Source: Prolixibacteraceae bacterium JC049 (GTDB taxonomy: Bacteria > Bacteroidota > Bacteroidia > Bacteroidales > Prolixibacteraceae). Taken from it: a stretch of DNA of 64,000 nucleotides. This document shows positions 8,828 through 18,247 of the stretch, piece after piece; the stretch's first letter is position 1, and the number at the start of each line of letters is the position of its first letter. The stretch covers positions 124,001 through 188,000 of the forward strand of contig SACZ01000004.1 of the NCBI GenBank assembly GCA_023369685.1, written 5' to 3'. The translations under genes and the position numbers were made by a program. The notes under the pieces were generated by a model, which did not search any database, had not been told where the DNA came from, and worked only from the letters and a program-made list of their open reading frames with translations.

Positions 8828-11494
8828 ATGAAAAAGAACATCGTTAGTTTATTACTTGGCCTAATGTGCCTGGCTTCATGGGCACAACGACCCACCGCAT
8901 TAAAGTCGACCAGTATTCCTGCTGGTAACATTACTCAAGTGAATGTTGTTCCTGGAACCAATGTATCCAATGCATTTAACCAGGCACTTACCGACAACTA
9001 TGTGGAAGGAAACACCACAAACTACTTGCAACTGAACATTCCTAATGGAACATACGAATTAGATGAAATTGCCAGCACTGCCATTTTCAAAATAAACGGA
9101 AAGAATAACATTATTATCAATGGAAATGGTTCTACTATTATTGGTCAAAGATTACTTCGCTTTTTCGAATGCAATAATAGTCGCAATATCATTATCAAGA
9201 ACTTTTATGTCGATCATAATCCTCTTCCTTTTTCTCAAGGAACAGTGAAATCAATAAATGTTACTGGTAAATATATCAATGTTGCTGTCGATGCCAATTA
9301 CCCAAATCCCATAACAGATACCCGCTTCAAACTCCCCTCAAATGGAGGAATTAATAGTAAACTTTGGTTGTTTATAAAAGATCCAACTCATCGTGGAATG
9401 ATGAAACGCGGATGTAATAATGTCTACTTGATTAATAAAAGTAAAAAGTGGAAAAGAAATCCTTCAAATAACTCTCAAATAAGAATATACCTGAGTAGCA
9501 TGACAAATATTGCAGCAGGCGATAAATGGGTAATGCCAATTAGCTCAGCAAAAAATTTAGTGCGAATCAATAATAGCGAACAAATTACTGTCGAAGATGT
9601 GGTTCAATATTCCGGAGCCGGAGCTTTAATTTATAGTGGAAATTCCAGTACTACCAACTTCATTCGCTTAAAAAGTATGTTAAAACCCAATACCAATCGC
9701 ATACAAGCCAACACACGCGACGGAGCTATCTTCTCAACCAATCCAATTGGACCTCTTTTCGATGGATGTGTGATAGAAGCCAATGGCGATGATGGAATTA
9801 ACATGAATGTCTCGGGTAATGTACTGAATTCAGTGAATCATGCCCAAAAGCAAATTCGACTTACTTCCATCGAAAATCAATTTAATGTATATCCAACCAT
9901 TGATATTCAGGCAGGAGATTCCATTGTATTTTATAAACCTTCGAAAGAGAAGGAAATTCATAGAGGAACAGTTAGCTCAATTGTAAAAACAACTGTTAAT
10001 GGGGTTAAGAAGGCAACGTGCATCATGAATGAAAGTATTCCTTCGGCATTAGTCACAACAAACGGAACAATAAAAATTTGGAATTTAACCCGAGCCAATA
10101 ACTATTTTGTTATCAAAAACAGTACTTTCCGTTACTTAAGACGCCAGGCTCTTTTCTTATATGGAAGAAATGGTATTATCGAGAATAACACATTCGAAAA
10201 AATTACAGTTCGAGCAATAGAAACACATACGCAGGGACGTTTGGGCTATTTACCTGAGAATGTTATTATTCGCAATAACCTGTTTAAAGATAACAACGTT
10301 TCTCAGACCGACTATAATCACAATAAAGGAGCATCAGTTCTTTTTGAATTAACAACCAATTCTAGTGATAATGGGAATAATCCCAATGCAGGAAAGCCCA
10401 TCCAAAATATTAAAATCAGGAATAATACATTTGAAGAAGACTGTACAAATCCTGCCATAATTATGACCAACTGTGGAAATTCTTCAGTCCACTCTAACAC
10501 ATTCCAATCTTATTATTTCCCTCTTTCAGAAATTAGAAGTAATGCAGTGGTTATTGAAGATGCAGATGTGGCATATAGCATGCAAAACAATACTTTTTCC
10601 AGATTGTATTTTAATGATGCTCAAATTTTACGCTTCAATAGCACCATAAACAATTCCAATAGCGGAACACACAATAATGGTATAAACTACGGACATACAT
10701 ACGATAGAATAAGTGTGAATGGAAGTGGCAATATTCAAATTTCAAACTTCGGAGAAACAGGATATGAGACACCCGATGCCATTGCCAAACAGGTATTGGG
10801 AGATCGCCCAAGAACTATTCAGCTGCGCTTTAAATTTAAAAGAGACATTAGCTCGGCAAATAGTTCAGGAGGTAATATTTTTCAGGTAGGAACAACTTCG
10901 GCAGGAAAGTACTTACGAATGTTTATTAGCTCTACCAAACGGCTGGTAGTTGATTTAGGTGGAAATAAGTTTTACAAAACACGAGTGCTTTCTAAGAACT
11001 TCTCAAACAGCACCAAAATAGAACTTGGAATAAACAGAAGTGGAGGACTAAAATTGAAGATAGATGACAATGCCACTTCATGGGCTGTAACACCAGATAA
11101 CGTTTCCATAGATACTGCTCCATCCGATTTTAAGCTATTTACTAATAATTCCAGCCTGGGAGGAGTAACGATCTATTCATTTAGAATATGGAATTACAAT
11201 AAGATTGGAGCACGATCAGCAACGGTAACCAATATTAATAAAGACGATGCCAACACTTTATTTATATATCCGAATCCGGTTCAGCATAAACTAAATGTAC
11301 AACACAATGGTGTAAGATTTCAGCAAGTAAAAATTTTCACTGTTACAGGACGAGAAGTAACAGCAAATAGAACAGAGTTTAATAACAATCATATTTTAAT
11401 CGACTGTTCAAATTTGACAAATGGTGTATACATACTACAATTAGTAGGAGAAGATGACTCTGTAAGTTATCAGAAATTCCAGAAATTAAGATAA
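8828..11494 (+). CDS. Secreted GH110-like beta-helix glycosidase with LamG-like domain and T9SS sorting signal
   Basis: 888-residue secreted enzyme candidate. A signal peptide (about 1-20) is followed by a right-handed parallel beta-helix (about 30-620), a LamG/concanavalin-like sandwich (about 650-790) and a type IX secretion sorting domain (about 813-888, starting at FIYPNPVQ and ending in a YQKFQKLR strand). The helix carries D298 and the ANGDDGIN motif with D321 and D322. From memory, this 23-residue spacing matches the catalytic Asp set of GH110 inverting alpha-1,3-galactosidases; DHNPLPFSQGTV is also typical of that family. The ATG at 8828 fits the signal peptide; an in-frame TTG at 8735 is less likely. 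It probably trims alpha-1,3-galactosyl units outside the cell. GH110 is inferred; a general beta-helix lyase is the alternative. Confidence 0.72.
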   Translation: MKKNIVSLLLGLMCLASWAQRPTALKSTSIPAGNITQVNVVPGTNVSNAFNQALTDNYVEGNTTNYLQLNIPNGTYELDEIASTAIFKINGKNNIIINGNGSTIIGQRLLRFFECNNSRNIIIKNFYVDHNPLPFSQGTVKSINVTGKYINVAVDANYPNPITDTRFKLPSNGGINSKLWLFIKDPTHRGMMKRGCNNVYLINKSKKWKRNPSNNSQIRIYLSSMTNIAAGDKWVMPISSAKNLVRINNSEQITVEDVVQYSGAGALIYSGNSSTTNFIRLKSMLKPNTNRIQANTRDGAIFSTNPIGPLFDGCVIEANGDDGINMNVSGNVLNSVNHAQKQIRLTSIENQFNVYPTIDIQAGDSIVFYKPSKEKEIHRGTVSSIVKTTVNGVKKATCIMNESIPSALVTTNGTIKIWNLTRANNYFVIKNSTFRYLRRQALFLYGRNGIIENNTFEKITVRAIETHTQGRLGYLPENVIIRNNLFKDNNVSQTDYNHNKGASVLFELTTNSSDNGNNPNAGKPIQNIKIRNNTFEEDCTNPAIIMTNCGNSSVHSNTFQSYYFPLSEIRSNAVVIEDADVAYSMQNNTFSRLYFNDAQILRFNSTINNSNSGTHNNGINYGHTYDRISVNGSGNIQISNFGETGYETPDAIAKQVLGDRPRTIQLRFKFKRDISSANSSGGNIFQVGTTSAGKYLRMFISSTKRLVVDLGGNKFYKTRVLSKNFSNSTKIELGINRSGGLKLKIDDNATSWAVTPDNVSIDTAPSDFKLFTNNSSLGGVTIYSFRIWNYNKIGARSATVTNINKDDANTLFIYPNPVQHKLNVQHNGVRFQQVKIFTVTGREVTANRTEFNNNHILIDCSNLTNGVYILQLVGEDDSVSYQKFQKLR

Positions 11495-11517
11495 ATGTTA
11501 AGTTAGTTATATTTTAC

Positions 11518-11570
11518 AATCTCCTTCCTAATGCATGCCACACATTGCATTGGGACAGGAGATTTTTTTT
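11518..11570 (+). terminator. Rho-independent terminator between the two GH110-like genes
   Basis: The outer stem AATCTCC/GGAGATT and inner stem CCTAATGC/GCATTGGG (one G-U pair) are joined by a small internal loop and followed by eight T. It lies between 11494 and 11585, so the second GH110-like gene either has its own promoter or depends on readthrough. Confidence 0.8.
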
Positions 11571-11584
11571 AAAAGAAAAGATAG

Positions 11585-13324
11585 ATGAATAAATTTTTGA
11601 TTTTATTGCTATTTGCATGTCATATTTTCAATGCTAATGCAATTGAAAAAGATGTTGCAGAAACATCAAAAACCAGAGTTGCACCATTGAGAAGTAGCTC
11701 TGTTTCCAACTATGCTCAGAAAATAGTTGTTTCCTCTTTAAAAGAATTAAAATCTTTTGTAGAGCAGTACCAGTCAGAAAAAAACAGTAGTTGGACATTG
11801 GTACAATTAAAAAAAGGACATTATACCATTCAGGATACTGATAAGAAATACTTTAGCCTGAGAAAAGCATCTAATTTGGTAATCGATTTCAATAATTCTC
11901 AGATTGTATTTAAAAAACCGGCCGGATTGGCACAGCTTGTAAAATGCAATAATATCATCATTAAAAATGCTGTGATCGATTTCGATCCAATACCTTATAC
12001 GCAGGGATATGTTGATGCTGTGGATCATAAAAAGAAACAGGTACGTGTGACAGTTAAAAAGGGCTGGCCAATACCTGATAATCGTTTTCGTAAAATGGGT
12101 AAAAACTGGATGCTGATAAAAGATGCTCAGATAGTTGGGAGACAAAAGCGGGGATGCCAGAATGTTTATACCATAAATAAAGATTGGCAGTCAGTGGGAG
12201 AAAATGCATATGTGGTTAACTTTATTACCCGCACAACAAATATCGAAGTAGGAGATAAGGTTGTACACCTTGGTCCAGGAGGCGGAAACTGTTTTAGTTT
12301 AAACGATACGCATCAGATTACATTAGAAAATATTACGCAGTATGCGGGCGGTGTTTTTGTGGGAGCTCAAAGAGCCAATGCAACCAACTTAATAAGTTGT
12401 AAGGTTACCATTAAGCCGGAAACCGATCGTTGGCACAGCTTAACCCGCGATATCATGATAGAACGTGATGCCAGAATAGGACCGTGGATTGAAAACTGCA
12501 TATTTGAAGCCAATGGAGATGACGGAATTAATCTACACACCAAAGGATTCAAAATTATCAAACGGCTATCTGACTTTGAGTTGTTGGTAGGGCCGGAAAT
12601 GAACCAGTTTAAGCGATTAAATGCTGTATACTTGAATCGAAACGACTCAATAGTTATATTCGATAATAAGCTGGGAAGAAAATATTTTGAAGCAGCTATA
12701 TCTGAATTAACATCCAACGAAAAAGGATGTTATACTGTTCGGTTTAAGAAAAAATTACCCGAATTCCCCAATATTGAAGAAAAGTATCCCAATATCGACT
12801 CCAGATATGAAGCATGGAATACAGCAGTGATATGTCCGGGCTTTGTAATACAAAACAATACATTTAAACACCAACGACGCTTTGGCCTGCTCACATTGAG
12901 TAAAAATGGTATAATTGAAGGCAATAAGTTCATTGGAAGTAGTGCAAATGCTATTTATATGGGCTTTCTTGAAGAGTTATCGGATATTGGGCAGATGAGT
13001 GGCAATATTTACATTCGGAATAATATTTTCGATGATTGTTTTTTGCAGGATAAACGACCTTCAACAAAAATGCAGGCATCAGCAATAAATATTACTTTAC
13101 CTAAAAGACCAGATAAAAGTCAATCTCCCTATTCCTTTTTTCAAAACATTGTTATTGCCAATAACAGCTTCAAAAACTTTAAACAACCATTTCCAATAGT
13201 TCGGGTACACAATACCAATGAATCGAAAGTAGAAAATAATCGTTTTAGCAATTGTTTTGAAAATGGTAATTACATTGAGACTAAAGCTGGCAATGTGAAA
13301 GTTCTAAACAATGTAAAAGAGTAG
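11585..13324 (+). CDS. GH110-like beta-helix glycosidase, probably periplasmic
   Basis: 579 residues, paralogue of the preceding beta-helix protein but without the LamG-like and T9SS sorting domains. A signal peptide (about 1-19, ending NANA) predicts export, most simply to the periplasm. Shared blocks are DFDPIPYTQGYV, the K-R-G-C-Q-N-VY segment, and the Asp set D289, D312 and D313 in RD...ANGDDGIN, with the same spacing as its neighbour. The two proteins would therefore act on the same kind of linkage at different sites: one outside, one after uptake. GH110 assignment rests on motif spacing and overall fold, not on a search. Confidence 0.72.
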   Translation: MNKFLILLLFACHIFNANAIEKDVAETSKTRVAPLRSSSVSNYAQKIVVSSLKELKSFVEQYQSEKNSSWTLVQLKKGHYTIQDTDKKYFSLRKASNLVIDFNNSQIVFKKPAGLAQLVKCNNIIIKNAVIDFDPIPYTQGYVDAVDHKKKQVRVTVKKGWPIPDNRFRKMGKNWMLIKDAQIVGRQKRGCQNVYTINKDWQSVGENAYVVNFITRTTNIEVGDKVVHLGPGGGNCFSLNDTHQITLENITQYAGGVFVGAQRANATNLISCKVTIKPETDRWHSLTRDIMIERDARIGPWIENCIFEANGDDGINLHTKGFKIIKRLSDFELLVGPEMNQFKRLNAVYLNRNDSIVIFDNKLGRKYFEAAISELTSNEKGCYTVRFKKKLPEFPNIEEKYPNIDSRYEAWNTAVICPGFVIQNNTFKHQRRFGLLTLSKNGIIEGNKFIGSSANAIYMGFLEELSDIGQMSGNIYIRNNIFDDCFLQDKRPSTKMQASAINITLPKRPDKSQSPYSFFQNIVIANNSFKNFKQPFPIVRVHNTNESKVENNRFSNCFENGNYIETKAGNVKVLNNVKE

Positions 13325-13503
13325 GGGAATATTGTCGCTTAATTGATGTACGATAGAACACCTGCAATTGAAATAGAAAAGAAAATAATCTCTGTATCCT
13401 GCGGTGTGCGTGGCTTTTATTGTAAGCGATAATTATTAGTTACAAATGAGCACTTTCATCAATGAATTGATGAATACTTTCGTTAGAGTAAAGAATTCTG
13501 ATA

Positions 13504-15012
13504 ATGAAATTGCTTATGTATAAACAAATAGTTCTTTTTATATTACTGTTTTTTATTGGTGGTCTGGCATGCGAAAAGTGTGCCGGACAAACCAATAGAC
13601 CCAATGTTGTTATGTTGGTTGTCGATGATTGGAATGATATGATTGCTGCATTTGGAAATCGACATATTGAAACCCCAAACATTGATAAACTTTGTGCACG
13701 CGGAGTACGATTTGTAAATAACCATACCTCGGCAACTTACTGCACTCCTTCCCGAACTGCTTTAATGACTGGAGTAGCTCCTTGGAAATCTGGCTGCTAT
13801 GCCGATCAGCCCCACCACTATAATATGCCTAACCGAAAAACCATTCCTATGCTGTTTCAAGAGAATGGATATAGTGTGTTAGGAGGTGGAAAAATTTATC
13901 ACCATATGCCGGGCTACTTAGACTTGAAAGGTTTTGATGAATACTTTCATTGGGATGCGAAACAAAAAAAGAGAGGCTGGGGACTAAATGCATGGGAAGA
14001 TAACCTTGCAGCTCCTAAAGAGATGCCTGCTTCTGAATTTGGCAAAAAAGTGTATGCCAATTTCGATATAAAAGCACTACCTAACCACTTAGAAGCAGAG
14101 ATGGCCGATACAAAAGTATGTAACTGGGCAATCGATCAAATAAATAAAAAACATGAGAAACCTTTCTTTATTGCTGTGGGAATATATGCCCCGCATAAAC
14201 CCAATTATGCACCTCTAAAATATTTCGATAAATATCCCCTGGATTCCATCAATATTCCTGCTGTAAAAGAGCACGATGAGAAGGATTTACCTCCATTAGT
14301 ACAAAAAATTATACAACGAAAGTCAAAACATACTCACAATAAACTGATAGCTATTGATAATGGCTGGAAAAAAGCTGTTCAGGGTTATATGGCATGTATT
14401 TCATATGCCGATGCTCAACTTGGACGAGTACTGGAAGCTTTGGAAAACAGCCCACATGCCAATAATACAATAGTTCTATTCTGGAGCGATAATGGTTATC
14501 AGTTAGGAGAGAAAAAATGTTGGGCTAAACATACTTTGTGGGAAAGAACCACCAATGTTCCCCTTATATGGGCAGGTCCGGGAATTGCAAAAAACAAAGC
14601 TTATAACGAGGTAACAAGTTTATTGGATATTTATCCAACATTGATTGAGATGTGTAATTTGAAAAATGACCCTGCTCAAGACGGAGAAAGTATTGTTCGT
14701 GAATTAAAATATCCCGAAAAATTGAGAGAACGAATGGTGATTACAGCCGACAAAAAAGGGGATAGCTTTAGCGTATTTACTTCAAAATGGCATTACATCC
14801 AATATAAGAATGGAAAGGCCGAAGAGTTATACAATGTAATTGAAGATCCTCAGGAATGGGAAAATCTGGCTATGCACCATCAATATGCTCATGTAAAAAA
14901 AGAACTTGCTAAAGCAGTTCCTGTAAACCCGGCAGCTCCGGCCGTTACTAAGAAGCAATTAAGATTGAAGCTGGATGGAGAAAAATTTGAGTGGAAGAAG
15001 AGAGAAAAATAA
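13504..15012 (+). CDS. Sulfatase, family S1, formylglycine-dependent (iduronate-2-sulfatase-like)
   Basis: 502-residue exported sulfatase that should remove a sulfate ester from a glycan. N-terminal signal (about 1-28), then RPNVVMLVVDDWN with metal-binding Asp41/Asp42, and the C-T-P-S-R signature at Cys80, which must be converted to formylglycine by a maturase. Because the residue is Cys, either FGE or the anaerobic radical enzyme could do it; no maturase gene is in the window. Later blocks (APHKPN, SDNGYQLGEK, KHTLWERTTNVPLIW) resemble the iduronate-2-sulfatase subgroup (S1_7 style). First of three sulfatases in a row, downstream of the GH110-like genes. The exact position of sulfate removed is unknown. 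Confidence 0.92.
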   Translation: MKLLMYKQIVLFILLFFIGGLACEKCAGQTNRPNVVMLVVDDWNDMIAAFGNRHIETPNIDKLCARGVRFVNNHTSATYCTPSRTALMTGVAPWKSGCYADQPHHYNMPNRKTIPMLFQENGYSVLGGGKIYHHMPGYLDLKGFDEYFHWDAKQKKRGWGLNAWEDNLAAPKEMPASEFGKKVYANFDIKALPNHLEAEMADTKVCNWAIDQINKKHEKPFFIAVGIYAPHKPNYAPLKYFDKYPLDSINIPAVKEHDEKDLPPLVQKIIQRKSKHTHNKLIAIDNGWKKAVQGYMACISYADAQLGRVLEALENSPHANNTIVLFWSDNGYQLGEKKCWAKHTLWERTTNVPLIWAGPGIAKNKAYNEVTSLLDIYPTLIEMCNLKNDPAQDGESIVRELKYPEKLRERMVITADKKGDSFSVFTSKWHYIQYKNGKAEELYNVIEDPQEWENLAMHHQYAHVKKELAKAVPVNPAAPAVTKKQLRLKLDGEKFEWKKREK

Positions 15013-15018
15013 TATAAA

Positions 15019-15056
15019 TTCGGAGTAGTTTTCTATTTATCGCTTACTACTCTGAA
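15019..15056 (+). terminator. Hairpin between first and second sulfatase genes
   Basis: TTCGGAGTAGT (15019-15029) pairs with ACTACTCTGAA (15046-15056) with one G-U pair across a 16-base loop. No T run follows, so it may act as an mRNA processing or stabilising element, or a weak terminator, rather than a strong stop. Confidence 0.4.
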
Positions 15057-15069
15057 AAATAGAAGTCAA

Positions 15070-16722
15070 ATGAGAAAAGAATTTTTATTAGGAATTTGTG
15101 CTCTGGTAGGAGTGGGAACTATACAAAAAGTACATGCACAGAATAAGCGACCCAACGTGTTGTTTATTCTTACCGATGATGAAAATATCAACACATTGGG
15201 GTGTTATGGGAATAATGTAACAACCCCTAATATAGACAAACTGGCTAAGAATGGTATTCGTTTTACCAATGCCAACGTGGTACATACCGTATGTAGCCCG
15301 TCTCGTTACTCTATTATCACAGGGCGCTATTACGATAATAATTACCACCCTAAATTTTTGAAGAACTTCCCATCAGACAAACCATCATGTGTTGGAAATA
15401 CCATAATGCTTGAAAACGATGGCATGAATCTGGCAGGTGTGCTAAAGCAGAATGGTTATAACACAGGTTTTGTGGGTAAATTTCATCTCGGACGTCATGA
15501 AGTATTGGGAACAAACCGAAATTGGAAAGCCAATGGACTGAAAACCTATGGAAGAGATGAAGATCCACGGGTAAATAGTGAGATGAATCAAAAACTAAAA
15601 AGTAACCACAAGTGGTGGTGTAATGCCATTAAAGAGTTTGGTTTTGACTACGTCAATGGAGTGTATTCGGCTAATATGAGAGAATTCTTCAATAAAAATA
15701 TGAATGCTCACAATGTAGAGTGGACAGCCGATGCTTCAATTAAATTTATTGAACAACAGAAAGATAAAGCAGATCCTTTCTTTCTTTTTGTTGGAACAAC
15801 CTATCCACACGGTCCAGCACCTGAGAAGAAAGTAAATGGCAAGTATATTGCCTCATTAGATGCCGATCCTTCCATTACTGGCGAAGGAATAGTTTTAGAT
15901 GGCAAGGAGGAAAAAATAGCGGCACGCCAAAAAATAAAAAATAGCATCAAAAAGGATCAGGATAAAAAATCGGCTACTGCTCAATGGTGGGACGCTTCGG
16001 TCGGAGCAATAATCGCTAAACTAAAGGAAACAGGACAGTATGAAAATACACTTATAATATATACCTCAGACCACGGTAAGCGCAATGGCAGCAAAACAAC
16101 ACTGTACGAAGGAGGAGTTCATGTACCACTTATCGTGCATTGGGCCAACAATATAAAATCAGAAAGGATATACAATAACATTGTGGGTAGTATAGATATT
16201 ACCCCAACCATATTGGATGTATGTGATGCCAATATTCCTTCCAAAATGAAAATGGATGGCATTAGTTTTAAGTCTGTTATTGAAGGACAGGAAAAAGCAA
16301 CTCGTGAGGCTCTTCTTTTACGAATGGGGTATGCTTGTGGTGTAAAAACGAATAATTGGAAATATATTGCATTAAGGTATCCTGTTGCCGATGAAAAAGC
16401 CATTCAGCAGGGAAAAACTTTTATTGGCCATCGAAAAGAAACTATTTCGCAGCCATATTATATGCTTCACAAGCAGTTGTCTCAGAAAGCAGCAAAAAAC
16501 AATAAACATTATTTTGAGCGCAATCAATTATTCGAATACAAAAAAGATAAGAGAGAAAATAAGAACCTTTACCTCGAAAATAAAATGGTAGCAGCAAAAA
16601 TGCACTCGATCATGGCAAAGGAACTACAAAAGGTTAACAGTAAGCGTTCGTATGGTGAATTTGTTGGAACAGATAAAGCAGCATTTAACCACCTAAAATT
16701 TGTAATTAATTACCCAGAATAA
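15070..16722 (+). CDS. Sulfatase, family S1, formylglycine-dependent
   Basis: 550 residues. Signal peptide (about 1-23, ending HAQ), then RPNVLFILTDDE with the metal Asp pair, and the C-S-P-S-R signature with Cys75. The G-K-F-H-L-G block and the DHGKRNGSKTTLYEGGVHVPLIVHW segment are standard S1 active-site elements. The C-terminal 100 residues are Lys-rich. It lies 57 bases after the first sulfatase and 9 bases before the third. Three distinct sulfatases imply a substrate with sulfate at more than one position or on more than one sugar. The S1 subfamily would need a SulfAtlas comparison. Confidence 0.92.
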   Translation: MRKEFLLGICALVGVGTIQKVHAQNKRPNVLFILTDDENINTLGCYGNNVTTPNIDKLAKNGIRFTNANVVHTVCSPSRYSIITGRYYDNNYHPKFLKNFPSDKPSCVGNTIMLENDGMNLAGVLKQNGYNTGFVGKFHLGRHEVLGTNRNWKANGLKTYGRDEDPRVNSEMNQKLKSNHKWWCNAIKEFGFDYVNGVYSANMREFFNKNMNAHNVEWTADASIKFIEQQKDKADPFFLFVGTTYPHGPAPEKKVNGKYIASLDADPSITGEGIVLDGKEEKIAARQKIKNSIKKDQDKKSATAQWWDASVGAIIAKLKETGQYENTLIIYTSDHGKRNGSKTTLYEGGVHVPLIVHWANNIKSERIYNNIVGSIDITPTILDVCDANIPSKMKMDGISFKSVIEGQEKATREALLLRMGYACGVKTNNWKYIALRYPVADEKAIQQGKTFIGHRKETISQPYYMLHKQLSQKAAKNNKHYFERNQLFEYKKDKRENKNLYLENKMVAAKMHSIMAKELQKVNSKRSYGEFVGTDKAAFNHLKFVINYPE

Positions 16723-16731
16723 AATAAACCG

Positions 16732-18201
16732 ATGAAAAGCAGTTGGATAGTTTGTTTATTGATTGGATTGAATTTTCCATCGATAAGTAATAGCACAAAC
16801 TCAAAGAAGAATGTTCGTCCTAATATTGTAATACTCATAGCCGATGATATATCGAGAGATGATTTTGGTTGTTATGGACATCCCGTAATTAAAACTCCAA
16901 ACATCGATCGCTTGTCTAAAGGAGGAATAAAGTTTACCAATGCTTTCCTAACTGCCAGTTCTTGCAGCCCCAGCCGCTCAAGCATAATTACAGGTCGATA
17001 TCCCCATAATACAGGAGCATGTGAACTGCATGCTCCTTTGGCTAAAAATCAGGTGGCATTCCCACTATTGCTAAAGCAGGCAGGGTATTATACTGCTCAA
17101 GCCGGAAAATGGCATTTCGGAGAATCCAAAGTATCAGGAGTTGCTGTTTCGGCTTTCAATCGTACCGGAGGAAGCAGTGCCGATGGAGGAGGGCCAAGCG
17201 GAGCAGAAATGTGGGTGCCTTATTTAAAAGAACGCCCTAAAGAACGCCCTTTCTTTATGTGGTTTGCTGCCCATGACGCACATAGAGGATGGGATAAGAA
17301 GAATACGTTTAATTATTCTCCCGAAAATGTAATTGTACCCGATTATATGGTCGATAATCATCAAACCCGAAAAGATCTGGCAGCTTACTATAAAGAGGTT
17401 TCACGCTTCGATTATTATGTGGGTAAAGTAATTGATGAGTTGAAGCAACAAAAGGTACTAGACAATACATTGGTAATTGTTATGGCCGATAATGGCCGAC
17501 CTTTTCCCCGGGATAAAACCCGATTGTACGATAGTGGTATCATCACTCCGTTTATTGTCCATTTTCCGAAAGAAATCGAAACAACGAACCAGGTTTGTGA
17601 AAGCCTGTTAAGCGTGATAGATATAGCTCCAACAATTACAGAGTTGGCAGGAGTGAAGCCTTCGGAAATGTTTCAGGGAAAGAGCTTCCGAACTCTGTTG
17701 CATCATCCCGATAAAGAATTTCGAGATTATGTTTTTGCAGAACACAATTGGCACGACTACAAGGCATATGAGCGAATGGTGCGAACCAAACAGTTTTTAT
17801 ATATCGAAAATGGATTACCCGAGCAAGCCAATATCGGAGCCGCCGATGTGCTAAATGGAGGAGCAGGAAAAGCACTATTAATGGGCATGCAAAAGCAATG
17901 TTTAAATGAAATTCAGAAAAAACCATTCTTAATTCCACAGCCTCAAGTAGAGTTGTATAACTGTATTGATGATCCAAATCAGTTTAAAAATATTGCAGGA
18001 CAAGAAGACAGCAAATCGATACAAAAAAAGCTGAAACGTATATTGTCCCAATGGCAACGCAAAACAAAAGATACCCAACCCAAACAACTAACTCCCGACT
18101 GGTACGATAGAAAAACCATGAAGCCCCTAAAATGTAAAGGACAAAGAGGTATTATGCCTGGTAGTGAAAAGAAGGCTGAAGAGGTGAAAACGAAAGAATA
18201 A
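16732..18201 (+). CDS. Sulfatase, family S1, heparan N-sulfatase-like (S1_8 style)
   Basis: 489 residues, last gene of the locus. Signal peptide (about 1-22), RPNIVILIADDISRDDFGCYG with the metal Asp residues, and C-S-P-S-R with Cys78 followed by SSIITGRYPHNTGACELH, a block typical of the N-sulfoglucosamine sulfohydrolase-like subgroup. G-K-W-H-F-G and ADNGRPFPRDKTRLYDSG complete the active site. The resemblance is to the fold subgroup; bacterial members also act on O-sulfated algal galactans, so N-sulfatase activity is not implied. The start is 9 bases after the preceding stop, so the two genes are coupled. A strong hairpin follows. Confidence 0.9.
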   Translation: MKSSWIVCLLIGLNFPSISNSTNSKKNVRPNIVILIADDISRDDFGCYGHPVIKTPNIDRLSKGGIKFTNAFLTASSCSPSRSSIITGRYPHNTGACELHAPLAKNQVAFPLLLKQAGYYTAQAGKWHFGESKVSGVAVSAFNRTGGSSADGGGPSGAEMWVPYLKERPKERPFFMWFAAHDAHRGWDKKNTFNYSPENVIVPDYMVDNHQTRKDLAAYYKEVSRFDYYVGKVIDELKQQKVLDNTLVIVMADNGRPFPRDKTRLYDSGIITPFIVHFPKEIETTNQVCESLLSVIDIAPTITELAGVKPSEMFQGKSFRTLLHHPDKEFRDYVFAEHNWHDYKAYERMVRTKQFLYIENGLPEQANIGAADVLNGGAGKALLMGMQKQCLNEIQKKPFLIPQPQVELYNCIDDPNQFKNIAGQEDSKSIQKKLKRILSQWQRKTKDTQPKQLTPDWYDRKTMKPLKCKGQRGIMPGSEKKAEEVKTKE

Positions 18202-18238
18202 AATTAAGGGGAGACACTTCATCTACTCCTTAATTTTA
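18201..18238. terminator. Bidirectional terminator between converging transcripts
   Basis: AAATTAAGGGG pairs with the CTCCTTAATTT arm (one G-U pair), beginning at the last base of the sulfatase stop codon. T-rich sequence follows on the plus strand and A-rich sequence precedes it, so it can serve both the sugar-utilisation locus and the converging minus-strand gene ending at 18248. Confidence 0.72.
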
Positions 18239-18247
18239 TAGCTTTTT

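Noticed and set aside
1-18201. Firm assignment of the substrate as lambda-carrageenan
   Set aside because: The enzyme set is compatible with it, but no endo-carrageenase is in the window and the sulfatase subfamilies cannot be fixed without a database.
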